This document shows, piece after piece, positions 53,230 through 64,000 of a stretch of DNA of 64,000 nt. This DNA comes from Ruegeria arenilitoris (lineage in GTDB: Bacteria > Pseudomonadota > Alphaproteobacteria > Rhodobacterales > Rhodobacteraceae). The DNA lies in assembly GCF_013030265.1 (NCBI RefSeq), contig NZ_WPZQ01000002.1, positions 1 to 64,000 on the forward strand. The letters are read 5' to 3'. A program made the position numbers and the translations under genes. The notes below the pieces were generated by a model. It saw only the letters and a list, made by a program, of their open reading frames with translations, ran no database searches and was not told where the DNA came from. Within the stretch, counting starts at the first letter, position 1. Each line of letters begins with the position of its first letter.

Positions 53230-54336
53230 GTGGAAACCGGCACCAAGATCTCAGCGATTGCCCATGTAAGTCTGATCGGGTGGGCGTTGTTCGGCGGTAC
53301 GTTCCGGTCGGAACCGCTGCCTATGGCTGTGCAGGATGTATCCGTGATCTCTGCTGAGCAGTTCGCGGCAATGACCGCGCAGCGCGAAGCGCCTGAGGTT
53401 CCTTCGACACCTGAATCACTGGAGCAGCCCCCTGAACCCGTTGAAGAGGTGAACGCGCCTGAGCCCACTCAGGAAGAACAACCGCGCCCCGAGCCGGTGA
53501 CGCCATCCGAACCTGAACCTGAACCGGTACCGGAAACGGTCGAAGTGCCACCCGAGCCCGAAGTGGTTGAAGAGCCGCCGGTTTTGGAACAGCCAGAGCC
53601 AGAAGCGGTAGTCCTTCCCACACTTCCCGGACCCGAGGCCCAGCCCAGGCCAGCTGATCGCGTAGCACCCGAACCAATAGCCCCGCCACCACCCGAGGCC
53701 CAGATTGATGACGTGGAATCGCCACCGGTTTCTCTGGACGAAGGCGCTGAGACGCAGCAAGAGCAACAGGACCAGACCGCACCCGAGGAAGCCACGGATC
53801 AGATCGTGACCGAGGCTGAGGAATCCGATAAGACGGCACCGACAACCTCTCCCCGACCGCGCGTTCGACCCAACCGTCCTGCACCGCCCGCTGAACCTGA
53901 AGTTGCGGAAACATCTGAGCCTGCCGCCCCGGCAGAGGCGCCGTCGTCCAGTGAACAGGACGCGATTGAGGATGCGCTTTCCGAGGCTCTGCGCGATTCT
54001 GAACCTTCCGGTCCACCGTTGACCAGCGGCGAGAAGGACGCGATGCGTCTGGCCGTATCACGATGCTGGAATGTCGGATCGCTGTCGACCGACGCATTGA
54101 GTACTGTGGTGGTAGTCGGCTTCTCGCTGAACCGTGACGGAACGGTCGTGGGCGGCAGTTTGCGCCTGCTGGACAGTTCTGGCGGTTCCGCCGGCGCGGA
54201 AAAACAAGCCTTTGATGCGGCGCGCCGCGCGATCCTGCGCTGTGGTGCCAGAGGTTATGACCTGCCTGCTGACAAATATGAACATTGGCAGGATATTGAG
54301 ATTACATTCAATCCCGAGAGGATGCGGATCAAATGA
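53230..54336 (+). CDS. tolA: Tol-Pal system protein TolA
   Basis: 368 residues from GTG 53230. A single N-terminal membrane segment, then a long periplasmic linker (about 60-270) rich in Pro and Glu with repeated EPE and PEP runs, then a C-terminal domain ([15 protein letters not shown] ... [13 protein letters not shown]) that contacts Pal and TolB. The linker is Pro/Glu-rich rather than the helical Ala/Lys of E. coli TolA. Confidence 0.94.
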   Translation: METGTKISAIAHVSLIGWALFGGTFRSEPLPMAVQDVSVISAEQFAAMTAQREAPEVPSTPESLEQPPEPVEEVNAPEPTQEEQPRPEPVTPSEPEPEPVPETVEVPPEPEVVEEPPVLEQPEPEAVVLPTLPGPEAQPRPADRVAPEPIAPPPPEAQIDDVESPPVSLDEGAETQQEQQDQTAPEEATDQIVTEAEESDKTAPTTSPRPRVRPNRPAPPAEPEVAETSEPAAPAEAPSSSEQDAIEDALSEALRDSEPSGPPLTSGEKDAMRLAVSRCWNVGSLSTDALSTVVVVGFSLNRDGTVVGGSLRLLDSSGGSAGAEKQAFDAARRAILRCGARGYDLPADKYEHWQDIEITFNPERMRIK

Positions 54337-55652
54337 TGAAACTTCTGACCAGCCTCTTTGTCGGTCTGACTCTGTTGTCGGCGCCGGTATATGCGCAAAG
54401 CGGACCGCTACGCCTTGAGCTCACTGAGGGCATTATCGAACCCATGCCCTTTGCGGTGCCCAGTTTCGTGCCGGACAGTCCTGCAGCAGCGCAGTATGCG
54501 ACCGATATCTCGCGCGTCGTTGCCGCCGACCTGACCGGCACGGGGTTGTTCCGTGAAATCTCATCCGATGCTTTCATCAGTCGGGTCAGCAGTTTCGAAG
54601 CCCCTGTTCAATTCGCCGATTGGAAGGCGATCAATGCACAAGCGCTGGTTACTGGTGCGGTCAATGTCTCGGGCAAACGTCTTACGGTGCGGTTCCGGAT
54701 TTGGGATGTGTTTTCGGGGCAAGAGCTGGGCAATGGCCTGCAGTTCGCTGGTACTACTGATGGCTGGCGTCGCATGGCACATAAGGTGGCCGACCAGGTT
54801 TATAGCCGTATCACGGGTGAAGGTGGATACTTCGACAGCCGGGTTGCCTTTGTTTCGGAAAGCGGACCCAAAGATCAGCGGCGTAAGCGATTGGCGATCA
54901 TGGACTATGATGGCGCCAATGTTCAGTACCTGACCGACAGCGCCGCAATCGTTCTTGCACCACGGTTTTCGCCAACGGGTGATCGGCTGCTGTACACCAG
55001 TTATGAAAGCGGCAGGCCGCGTATCTACGTATTGGATGTCGGTCGTGTGAAACGGCAGGAATTGAAGACGCAGGACGGCACAATGAGCTTTTCACCGCGC
55101 TTTTCGCCCGATGGTAGATCGATCGTCTATTCGTTGATTCAAGGGGGTAATACCGACCTTTGGAAGATGGATCTGGCTTCGGGTCAGAGCGTACGTCTGA
55201 CCAACACGCCTGCGATTGAGACAGCACCCAGCTATTCACCGGACGGTACTCAGATCGTGTTCGAAAGCGATCGGTCTGGCACCCCGCAACTCTACATTAT
55301 GCCCGCCAATGGTGGCGAGGCTACACGCATCAGTTTTGGTCAGGGGCGTTATGGTACGCCGGTCTGGTCTCCGCGCGGTGACCTGATTGCGTTCACCAAA
55401 CAGAACAAGGGTCGTTTCCATATTGGTGTGATGCGCACAGATGGCAGTGAGGAACGCCTGTTGACTGCCTCATTCCTGGATGAAGGACCAACCTGGTCGC
55501 CTAATGGTCGGGTCATCATGTTCTCGCGGGAAACGCAGGGGGCAAGCGGACGGTCTTCGCTTTATTCCGTGGATATCTCGGGTCGAAATCTTCGCCCTGT
55601 TCGCACACCCGACGGGGGCAGCGATCCGGCATGGGGACCATTGCAGAATTGA
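54333..55652 (+). CDS. tolB: Tol-Pal system periplasmic protein TolB
   Basis: 439 residues. A signal peptide ([21 protein letters not shown]) leads to an N-terminal domain and a six-bladed beta-propeller with repeats such as [17 protein letters not shown] and [16 protein letters not shown]. It links Pal to TolA. ATGA overlap with tolA. Confidence 0.97.
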   Translation: MMKLLTSLFVGLTLLSAPVYAQSGPLRLELTEGIIEPMPFAVPSFVPDSPAAAQYATDISRVVAADLTGTGLFREISSDAFISRVSSFEAPVQFADWKAINAQALVTGAVNVSGKRLTVRFRIWDVFSGQELGNGLQFAGTTDGWRRMAHKVADQVYSRITGEGGYFDSRVAFVSESGPKDQRRKRLAIMDYDGANVQYLTDSAAIVLAPRFSPTGDRLLYTSYESGRPRIYVLDVGRVKRQELKTQDGTMSFSPRFSPDGRSIVYSLIQGGNTDLWKMDLASGQSVRLTNTPAIETAPSYSPDGTQIVFESDRSGTPQLYIMPANGGEATRISFGQGRYGTPVWSPRGDLIAFTKQNKGRFHIGVMRTDGSEERLLTASFLDEGPTWSPNGRVIMFSRETQGASGRSSLYSVDISGRNLRPVRTPDGGSDPAWGPLQN

Positions 55653-55739
55653 TCGAACCGGCAGACAGGCAAAGTTCACAACGCAACCGCGCTATGGTAG
55701 ACAGTCGTCAATAAACAAACGGGACAAGAGGCAATTGTA

Positions 55740-56243
55740 ATGAACGTATTGAGCAAATTCGCGGCGTTGGGCGCGCTGATGTTGATCGCCGCCTGTAGCA
55801 ACAATGATCCTTCGGCTCTGGGCGGTGGTGCCGGTGGCAGCGGTGCAATCCAGCCGGGTTCACCAAGTGACCCGCGTTCACCTGCATATTTCCAGCAGAC
55901 TGTCGGTGATCGCGTGTTGTTTGCGGTCGATCAGTCCACATTGTCGCCTCAGGCGCAGACAGTTCTGCAGGGCCAAGCCGAGTGGCTGCTTGCCAACACC
56001 GATTACACCGCGACGATCGAAGGCCATGCGGACGAGCAGGGCACCCGCGAGTACAACCTTGCACTGGGCGCCCGCCGCGCGAATGCGGCAAGGGAGTACC
56101 TGATTTCGCGTGGCGTTGCGGGCAATCGCATTCAGACAATCAGCTATGGCAAAGAGCGTCCGATCGAAATTTGCAGCACCGAGGAATGCTATTCCAAGAA
56201 CCGTCGTGCGGTGACGGTGCTGACCGGATCAACCTTGGGGTAA
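55740..56243 (+). CDS. pal: Peptidoglycan-associated lipoprotein Pal
   Basis: 167 residues. Lipobox LIAAC places the lipid-modified Cys at residue 19. The C-terminal OmpA-like domain has GHADEQGTREYNLALGARRANAA, which binds diaminopimelate in peptidoglycan. It anchors the outer membrane to the wall with Tol. Confidence 0.97.
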   Translation: MNVLSKFAALGALMLIAACSNNDPSALGGGAGGSGAIQPGSPSDPRSPAYFQQTVGDRVLFAVDQSTLSPQAQTVLQGQAEWLLANTDYTATIEGHADEQGTREYNLALGARRANAAREYLISRGVAGNRIQTISYGKERPIEICSTEECYSKNRRAVTVLTGSTLG

Positions 56244-56247
56244 GATA

Positions 56248-57072
56248 ATGAGACTTGCAGGATGGGTTCTGGCGGCGGTGGTAACCGCCGCAGGTGTAGC
56301 GCAGGCGCAGGACCAGCAAACTTTAGCGGACATCCGGCAGGAATTGACGGTGCTGCACGTTGAAATCCAACGCCTGAAGCGCGAGTTTTCGACGACCGGC
56401 TCTCCCGCCCCAAACCTGTCCGGCAGTTCGGTGCTGGAACGGGTTGACGCCATTGAGGCCGAGTTGCAGCGTCTAACCCGGCAAACTGAGCAGCTGAATC
56501 AACGTATTCAGAATGTTGTCACCGACGGAACCAATCGGATTGGCGATCTGGAGTTTCGTTTGGTTGAGTTGGAAGGCGGCGATCTGAGCACCTTGGGTGA
56601 AACTTCAACATTGGGTGGTGAAGAACAGACTACGACTGTTGTTGCGCCAACGGCATCCGAATCTTCTGAGGTTAGCCAGACCGAGCTTGCGGTTGGTGAA
56701 CAGGCCGATTTTGATACGGCCTCGCAGGCATTGTCGGATGGTGATTTCCAAACTGCAGCTAATATGTTTGCACAGTTCGACACATCCTATCCGGGCAGCC
56801 CGCTTGCACCTCAGGCCAATCTGAAGCGTGGACAGGCACTGGAAGGTCTGGGTGACACCCGCGAAGCAGCCAAGGCGTTTCTGGCAAGCTTTACCGGGGA
56901 TTCCGAAGGACCTGTCGCACCCGAAGCGCTTTATGAGCTCGGCGCAGCACTGGGTCGTCTGGGGCAAACCGATCAGGCATGTATTACACTGGGTGAGGTC
57001 GGTGTGCGCTTCCCCGCTTCTCCATCGGTTGCGTCTGCCACTCAGGAAATGGCGTCGCTGGGCTGTTCTTGA
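56248..57072 (+). CDS. cpoB: Cell division coordinator CpoB (YbgF)
   Basis: 274 residues. Signal peptide, then a coiled coil (about 25-95, LTVLHVEIQRLKREFS and DAIEAELQRLTRQTEQLN) and a C-terminal TPR-like domain (ALSDGDFQTAANMFAQF ... GQALEGLGDTREAAKAF). CpoB links Tol-Pal to cell-wall synthesis at division. TTGA overlap with tilS. Confidence 0.95.
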   Translation: MRLAGWVLAAVVTAAGVAQAQDQQTLADIRQELTVLHVEIQRLKREFSTTGSPAPNLSGSSVLERVDAIEAELQRLTRQTEQLNQRIQNVVTDGTNRIGDLEFRLVELEGGDLSTLGETSTLGGEEQTTTVVAPTASESSEVSQTELAVGEQADFDTASQALSDGDFQTAANMFAQFDTSYPGSPLAPQANLKRGQALEGLGDTREAAKAFLASFTGDSEGPVAPEALYELGAALGRLGQTDQACITLGEVGVRFPASPSVASATQEMASLGCS

Positions 57073-58322
57073 CCTCTGACGCAGACACGCTGAGGGCCGA
57101 AATCCTGCGACATCTGCCGGAACCGCTGCCGCGTCGCATCGGCGTGGCGGTTTCCGGCGGGAGTGATTCCACCGCACTTTTACATCTGCTTGCTGGGATC
57201 GCCCGAACGGAAGGTTTCGAACTTTATGCCGCAACAGTCGATCACGGTTTACGTGCTGAAGCTGCGGATGAGGCCGTTGCTGTTTCAAGGCGATCAGCAG
57301 ATTTGGGCGTGCCTCACGAGACCTTGAAATGGGAAGGTTGGGACGGTTCCGGCAACCTTCAGGATCAGGCCCGGCGTGCTCGATACAGATTGCTCGCCGA
57401 ATGGGCGCAAAGCCGTGGTATCGCAGCTATTGCGCTGGGCCACACAGCGGATGATCAGGCCGAAACCCTTCTGATGCGTCTGGCGCGTTCTGCTGGGGTC
57501 ACGGGCTTGTCGGCCATGGCCAAGGTTCGTCGACAAGGCGGCATCGACCTGCTGCGTCCGCTGCTCTCGATCACCCGCGCCCGGCTGCGCGACTATCTGA
57601 ACGCGGCTGGTGTGACATGGATCGAGGACCCATCGAATCGGGACGCGCGCTTTGACCGGATCAAGACCCGTGAGGCTCTGACAGGTCTTGGCAACATCGG
57701 AATTACTGCTGAAACCTTGTCCAGGGTAGCTGGCAACCTTGCACAAGCGCGTGATGCGTTGGAGCTGTTTGCGCAGGAATCCGCCCGCAAGATCGCCGTG
57801 GTTGAATCCGGTGATGTGTGTATCGACTTGAATGGGTTTGAAGCACTGCCTCAAGAAATCCAGCGCAGGATCTTGGTGGGAACCTTCGGTTGGATCACAC
57901 AGGGCGGATATCCCCCACGTCAGAGCGCGGTTGATCAAGTGGTTGATACGCTTTTGACAAGGCAGACAGTGTCTGTCGGGGGGTGCCTGGTGATCCCCAA
58001 AGGCAATAATGCTTGGATTTGCAGGGAACTAAACGCGGTGAAGGATCAGACAGCGCATCCGGGAACCCCGTGGGATAGGCGCTGGGTTCTCAACGGGCCG
58101 AGCGCAGCTGAAACAAGGGTGCGCCCGCTTGGCGAGCGCGGAATCTCACGCCTTGATGACTGGCGTTTGGTGGGGCGCCCCCGAGCGGCGATTCTATCCT
58201 CACCTGCGGTTTGGCGAGGGGATGAACTGCTGTCTGCACCGCTTGCCGGATATGCCAATGGCTGGAGCGTAGAACTGGCCCCGCATGTGCCAGACTTTTA
58301 CGCATCGTTTTTATCGCATTGA
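57069..58322 (+). CDS. tilS: tRNA(Ile)-lysidine synthase
   Basis: 417 residues. PP-loop [15 protein letters not shown] near the N-terminus and the [26 protein letters not shown] segment are the TilS signature. It puts lysidine on C34 of tRNA-Ile(CAU). The start is TTG at 57069, overlapping the CpoB stop. The gene often sits between tol-pal and ftsH, as here. Confidence 0.95.
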   Translation: MTSDADTLRAEILRHLPEPLPRRIGVAVSGGSDSTALLHLLAGIARTEGFELYAATVDHGLRAEAADEAVAVSRRSADLGVPHETLKWEGWDGSGNLQDQARRARYRLLAEWAQSRGIAAIALGHTADDQAETLLMRLARSAGVTGLSAMAKVRRQGGIDLLRPLLSITRARLRDYLNAAGVTWIEDPSNRDARFDRIKTREALTGLGNIGITAETLSRVAGNLAQARDALELFAQESARKIAVVESGDVCIDLNGFEALPQEIQRRILVGTFGWITQGGYPPRQSAVDQVVDTLLTRQTVSVGGCLVIPKGNNAWICRELNAVKDQTAHPGTPWDRRWVLNGPSAAETRVRPLGERGISRLDDWRLVGRPRAAILSSPAVWRGDELLSAPLAGYANGWSVELAPHVPDFYASFLSH

Positions 58323-58398
58323 ACCTGCCACAATCATCTCTATTTTAAGGAGCAACCCGGCAGATCCCCATCTGCCGAAATCTGTTGGGAGATTTTCC

Positions 58399-60315
<1,917 letters not shown>

Positions 60316-60320
60316 TTCGA

Positions 60321-60351
60321 AAAGACCCGGGCCTGGACCCGGGTCTTTTTT
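60321..60351 (+). terminator. Rho-independent terminator of ftsH
   Basis: AAAGACCCGGG pairs with CCCGGGTCTTT (11 bp, 6-nt loop) with a run of six T. It starts 5 nt after the ftsH stop and ends the tol-pal-tilS-ftsH gene set. Confidence 0.95.
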
Positions 60352-60422
60352 GTTTGGCCCTTCAATTTGCAATGGATGAGTTTAGGGTGCGACCTTGAGC
60401 AAAAAGAAAGCGAGGGAGCAGC

Positions 60423-60998
60423 ATGCCGGTTTTGCGAAAAACGGAGTTTTCAGGCGAAGTCGTCTGGCTTGGTCACGTTCCATCGGGCAGTAACATTCGC
60501 GCCAGATCCGTCGAAGAATTGCATCTGGGATTTGCCGGAGATCAGGGCGCGCGCCACGAAGGGATCAACCGTGCCTCATGCGTTCGGGTAAAGAACCTCT
60601 ACCCGCAGGGAACCGAAATCCGCAATGTGCGCCAATTGTCGATTCTGTCCGCGGAAGAAATGGATGCAATCGCAGCTGACATGGGGCTTGAAACGCTTGA
60701 TCCTGCATTGCTGGGTGTGAGCATCGTCGTAAGAGGGATACCTGACTTTACCTATGTGCCTCCGTCGTCACGCCTGCAGGCCTCGGGCGGGTTGACCGTC
60801 ACAATTGATATGGAAAACCGCCCTTGCGTTATACCCGGCCGTGAAATCGAAAACGAAGCACCGGGACATGGCGCTGCGTTCAAGCCTGCTGCACAGGGTC
60901 GTCGTGGCGTCACCGCATGGGTTGAATGTCCCGGAAATCTGCGGGTTGGTGATACATTGTCCCTGTTTGTGCCGGATCAGCGTAGCTGGGCACCATAA
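60423..60998 (+). CDS. MOSC-domain protein
   Basis: 191 residues. MOSC (molybdenum cofactor sulfurase C-terminal) fold; VPGREIENEAPGHGAAFKPAAQGRRGVTAWVECPGNLRVGDTL around residues 140-185 holds the family core. MOSC proteins handle sulfur or moco-bound sulfide. Lone gene between the ftsH terminator and the fhs leader. Confidence 0.82.
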   Translation: MPVLRKTEFSGEVVWLGHVPSGSNIRARSVEELHLGFAGDQGARHEGINRASCVRVKNLYPQGTEIRNVRQLSILSAEEMDAIAADMGLETLDPALLGVSIVVRGIPDFTYVPPSSRLQASGGLTVTIDMENRPCVIPGREIENEAPGHGAAFKPAAQGRRGVTAWVECPGNLRVGDTLSLFVPDQRSWAP

Positions 60999-61113
60999 GG
61001 CGCCGTCGTTTCCGATTTGAAACTGCTGAATGGCGTCTACGACGTTTCACGGCATGATTATGTCGGAATCTCTATCCATCGCAATTGTACACAACGGTAT
61101 GGGTTGTCCAGCG

Positions 61114-61130
61114 CCGACGTTCAGCGTCGG
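61114..61130 (+). other. Hairpin in the fhs leader
   Basis: CCGACG-TTCAG-CGTCGG lies 33 nt before the fhs ATG in a 165-nt untranslated region. No riboswitch architecture I know could be fitted to the leader. Confidence 0.4.
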
Positions 61131-61163
61131 TTTCGCACGGCATTCAATCAGGGACCCTGCCCA

Positions 61164-62840
61164 ATGAGCTACAAATCCGACATCGAAATCGCCCGTGAGG
61201 CGAACAAAAAGCCGATCCAGGAAATCGGCGCAAAAATCGGCATCGATTCTGCAGACCTGCTGCCCTATGGCCACGATAAGGCGAAGGTTAGCCAGGACTT
61301 CATCAACTCGGTTCAGGACCGCGAAGACGGCAAGCTGATCCTCGTGACCGCGATCAACCCGACCCCGGCGGGTGAAGGTAAGACCACTACCACCGTTGGT
61401 CTGGGTGACGGCCTGAACCGCATCGGTAAAAACGCGATGATCTGTATCCGCGAAGCCTCGCTTGGCCCGAACTTCGGCATGAAGGGCGGCGCTGCAGGTG
61501 GCGGTTACGCGCAGGTTGTTCCGATGGAAGAGATGAACCTGCACTTCACCGGTGACTTCCACGCCATCACCTCAGCTCACTCGCTGCTGTCGGCAATGAT
61601 CGACAACCACATCTACTGGGGCAACGAATGCGAGATCGACACCCGCCGCGTCGCGTGGCGCCGCGTGGTCGACATGAACGACCGCGCCCTGCGTCAGATC
61701 ACAGCTTCACTGGGTGGTGTATCGAACGGCTTCCCGCGTGAGGCAGGTTTTGACATCACTGTGGCGTCCGAAGTCATGGCGATCCTTTGCCTGGCAAACG
61801 ACCTGAAAGACCTGGAAAAGCGTTTGGGCGACATCATCGTTGCTTACCGCCGCGACAAGACACCGGTTTACTGCCGTGACATCAAGGCCGAAGGCGCGAT
61901 GACCGTTCTTCTGAAGGACGCGATGCAGCCGAACCTGGTGCAGACGCTGGAAAACAACCCGGCATTCGTCCACGGCGGCCCGTTCGCGAACATCGCACAC
62001 GGCTGTAACTCAGTCATCGCGACCAAAACCGCTCTGAAAGTCGCTGACTATGTTGTGACCGAAGCCGGTTTCGGTGCTGACTTGGGTGCCGAGAAGTTCA
62101 TGAACATCAAGTGCCGTAAGGCGGGCATTGCTCCGTCTGCAGTGGTGCTGGTTGCAACCGTGCGCGCGATGAAGATGAACGGTGGCGTTGCCAAAGCCGA
62201 TCTGGGTGCGGAGAACGTGGAAGCGGTTGTTAATGGTTGCGCCAACCTGGGCCGCCACATCGAGAACGTGAAATCGTTCGGTGTGCCAGTTGTTGTCGCC
62301 ATCAACCACTTTGTCACCGACACCGATGCCGAAGTGCAGGCGGTCAGCGACTATTGCGGTGAGCATGGCGTTGAGGCAATTCTGTCGCGTCACTGGGAGC
62401 TGGGCTCGGAAGGGTCCGCACCGCTGGCTGAGAAAGTCGTCGAAATTGTCGAAGGTGGCAGCGCGAATTTCTCGCCGATCTACCCGGACGACATGCCGCT
62501 GTTCGAGAAAATCGAAACCATCGCCAAGCGCATCTACCGCGCCGACGAGGTGTTGGCTGACAACAAGATCCGCAACCAACTGCGTGAGTGGGAAGAAGCT
62601 GGCTATGGCAACCTGCCGGTCTGCATGGCGAAAACCCAGTACTCGTTCTCGACCGATCCGACCCTGCGCGGCGCGCCGACCGGCCACTCGGTTCCGGTTC
62701 GCGAAGTGCGTCTGTCCGCAGGTGCCGGCTTCATTGTGGTCGTCTGCGGTGAGATCATGACCATGCCTGGTCTGCCTCGCAAGCCGGCTGCGGAAACCAT
62801 CTGTCTTAACGACGCAGGTGAGATCGAGGGCTTGTTCTAA
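61164..62840 (+). CDS. fhs: Formate--tetrahydrofolate ligase
   Basis: 558 residues from ATG 61164 ([18 protein letters not shown]). It makes 10-formyl-THF from formate, THF and ATP. Walker-like [18 protein letters not shown] (about 68-85), [39 protein letters not shown] and the rest of the chain are typical. With FolD downstream it forms a folate one-carbon set; an upstream start at 61017 has no support. Confidence 0.98.
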   Translation: MSYKSDIEIAREANKKPIQEIGAKIGIDSADLLPYGHDKAKVSQDFINSVQDREDGKLILVTAINPTPAGEGKTTTTVGLGDGLNRIGKNAMICIREASLGPNFGMKGGAAGGGYAQVVPMEEMNLHFTGDFHAITSAHSLLSAMIDNHIYWGNECEIDTRRVAWRRVVDMNDRALRQITASLGGVSNGFPREAGFDITVASEVMAILCLANDLKDLEKRLGDIIVAYRRDKTPVYCRDIKAEGAMTVLLKDAMQPNLVQTLENNPAFVHGGPFANIAHGCNSVIATKTALKVADYVVTEAGFGADLGAEKFMNIKCRKAGIAPSAVVLVATVRAMKMNGGVAKADLGAENVEAVVNGCANLGRHIENVKSFGVPVVVAINHFVTDTDAEVQAVSDYCGEHGVEAILSRHWELGSEGSAPLAEKVVEIVEGGSANFSPIYPDDMPLFEKIETIAKRIYRADEVLADNKIRNQLREWEEAGYGNLPVCMAKTQYSFSTDPTLRGAPTGHSVPVREVRLSAGAGFIVVVCGEIMTMPGLPRKPAAETICLNDAGEIEGLF

Positions 62841-62860
62841 GCCCCCAAATAAGACATCTC

Positions 62861-62886
62861 GTGGTCCGGGGATATCCCCGGGCCAC
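62861..62886 (+). other. Stable hairpin between fhs and the chorismate mutase gene
   Basis: GTGGTCCGGGG pairs with CCCCGGGCCAC (11 bp with one G.U pair, ATAT loop). No U-tract follows; instead AGGAG, the ribosome-binding site of the next gene, begins at once. It may stabilise or separate the transcripts rather than terminate. Confidence 0.5.
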
Positions 62887-62897
62887 AGGAGATTAAA

Positions 62898-63203
62898 ATG
62901 CCCACTCTGATACCACCGCAAGACTGTCACTCGATGCAGGAATTGCGGCCTCAGATCGACAAGCTGGACCGCCAATTGATCGAATTGTTGGTTACGCGCG
63001 CAGGCTATATCGACCGCGCGTCTCAGCTGAAACCCGGCGAGGGGCTGCCAGCCCGCATCCCGGATCGTGTCGAAGAAGTGGTGCAGCGTGTGCGCAAGAG
63101 CTCGGATGAGTTGGGCATGGACCCCGATCTTGCCGAAAAGCTCTGGCGTATACTGATTGACTGGTCGATTGCCCGCGAAGAACGCGTGCTCGGCCCCGAC
63201 TGA
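62898..63203 (+). CDS. Chorismate mutase (AroQ type)
   Basis: 101 residues, all-helical AroQ fold: [27 protein letters not shown] at the N-terminus and [31 protein letters not shown] at the C-terminus. It converts chorismate to prephenate for Phe/Tyr synthesis; an isochorismate-pyruvate lyase activity of the same fold cannot be excluded. Linked to fhs by 57 nt. Confidence 0.9.
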   Translation: MPTLIPPQDCHSMQELRPQIDKLDRQLIELLVTRAGYIDRASQLKPGEGLPARIPDRVEEVVQRVRKSSDELGMDPDLAEKLWRILIDWSIAREERVLGPD

Positions 63204-63208
63204 AGAAC

Positions 63209-63238
63209 CGGGCGCTTTCCGCGCCCGATCCGTTTTTT
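63209..63238 (+). terminator. Probable terminator after the chorismate mutase gene
   Basis: CGGGCGC pairs with GCGCCCG (7 bp, TTTCC loop), and after five bases comes a run of six T. It separates the chorismate mutase gene from folD, which begins 20 nt later. Confidence 0.7.
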
Positions 63239-63257
63239 GAAAGAAGGGATCAAAGGA

Positions 63258-64000
63258 TGGTAGCGCAGGTTATCGACGGAAAGGCCTTTGCGGCCAAGGT
63301 TCGCGCGCAGGTGGCCGATCAGGTCGCAAAGCTGAAAGAAGAAAATGGCATCACCCCCGGTCTCGCCGTGGTTCTGGTGGGTGAAGACCCAGCCAGCCAG
63401 GTTTATGTCCGCTCGAAAGGCAAGATGACCGTCGAAGTCGGCATGAATTCGTACGAGCACAAGCTGGACGTCGATACATCCGAGGAAGATCTGCTGGCCC
63501 TGATCGACAAGCTGAACAACGATCCGGCTGTACATGGCATTCTGGTGCAGTTGCCTCTGCCCAAGCACCTGAACGAAGATCTGGTCATTAACTCGATAGA
63601 CCCCTCCAAAGATGTTGATGGCTTCCACATCTCGAACGTTGGTCTGTTGGGCACCGGGCAGAAGTCGATGGTACCTTGTACCCCATTGGGCTGCCTGATG
63701 ATGCTGCGTGACCACCACGGCTCGCTGTCCGGCATGGACGCAGTCGTGATCGGCCGTTCGAACATTGTGGGCAAGCCGATGGCGCAACTGCTGCTGGGTG
63801 ACAGCTGCACCGTGACCATCGCGCATTCGCGCACCAAGGACCTGCCGGACGTTGTACGCCGCGCCGACATTGTCGTCGCTGCAGTTGGCCGCCCGGAAAT
63901 GGTGCCTGGTGACTGGATCAAAGAAGGCGCCACTGTCATCGACGTGGGCATCAATCGCATTGAGCGTGATGGTAAGAACAAGCTGGTCGGTGATGTGGAC
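63258..64000 (+). CDS. folD: Bifunctional methylenetetrahydrofolate dehydrogenase/cyclohydrolase, 3' end cut by window
   Basis: At least 247 residues from ATG 63258; the gene runs past the window end. Typical parts are [23 protein letters not shown] with the catalytic Lys near residue 56, [18 protein letters not shown] and the NAD(P) motif [17 protein letters not shown]. It converts methylene-THF to formyl-THF, complementing Fhs encoded upstream. Confidence 0.96.

Noticed and set aside
61017..61163. N-terminal extension of fhs
   Set aside because: It has no similarity to the family; ATG 61164 gives the standard length of 558 residues.

Overview
The window looks like a chromosomal segment of an alphaproteobacterium of the Roseobacter group (Rhodobacteraceae; Ruegeria- or Phaeobacter-like). 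This is inferred from family content, not from a search: UPF0262, DUF2948, phosphatidylcholine synthase, infA-maf-rng-yacG, hisD-UPF0262-phosphatase, and ybgC-tolQRAB-pal-cpoB-tilS-ftsH. Genes are densely packed with many 1-8 nt overlaps, and TTG or GTG starts are frequent. Most of the window is core genome. No insertion sequence, prophage or CRISPR array was seen.

Layout. 1-478: no gene recognised. 479-3017 (-): PepSY protein, response regulator and histidine kinase. 3232-8803: an RNA-repair / Ro ribonucleoprotein locus with rtcR (-) diverging from rsr (TROVE/Ro60 protein), four tandem structured RNAs, an unknown 116-aa protein and the RNA ligase rtcB. 8828-10560: a NrtR-like Nudix regulator divergent from a radical SAM gene across a near-perfect palindrome. 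10713-13685: C-N hydrolase, infA, maf, rng and yacG. 13765-14430: tRNA-Phe and tRNA-Thr with an empty stretch between them. 14513-20318: murA, DUF2948, GNAT, hisD, UPF0262, phosphatase, NTF2-like and GNAT genes. 20578-24271: acyl-CoA dehydrogenase, thioesterase, DUF1007 protein and a Ni/Co exporter. 24273-33496: truA, ycjX-GNAT-ycjF, VIT1, SDR-DoxX, DUF2269 and DUF2339. 33661-41006: ileS, ogt, a GreA-tail-like protein, pcs, xerC, DUF484 and transaldolase. 41097-49584: priA, MFS, prmA, small proteins and ruvCAB. 49598-60315: SulP transporter, then the Tol-Pal operon running into tilS and ftsH. 60423-64000: MOSC protein, fhs, chorismate mutase and a partial folD.

The most interesting region is 4917-8803. 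Between rsr and rtcB lie four consecutive RNAs (6545-6621, 6632-6758, 6769-6853, 6872-7024). Each has the same plan: an 8-12 bp terminal stem, an invariant ATGCC strand facing a TTG-ending strand, and an upper helix with a G.U pair at the same place. Pairs covary between copies. This is what a family of Ro60-binding Y RNAs should look like. Copies 1 and 3 are short. Copies 2 and 4 carry an inserted multi-arm domain. In copy 2 this domain is a permuted tRNA: T arm, sealed acceptor-like hairpin, D arm and a stem where the anticodon stem would be. The regulator RtcR has a CARF-type N-terminus and AAA+ Walker motifs, but SYLGQA where bacterial enhancer-binding proteins carry GAFTGA. A -24/-12 type promoter lies before rsr.

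How the genes work together (inference). RNA damage sensed by RtcR would switch on the Ro60-like protein, its Y RNAs, an unknown helper and RtcB as one operon. No rtcA (RNA cyclase) is present. The Tol-Pal block maintains the envelope during division. ruvCAB resolves Holliday junctions and has a candidate LexA box. fhs and folD interconvert one-carbon tetrahydrofolates.
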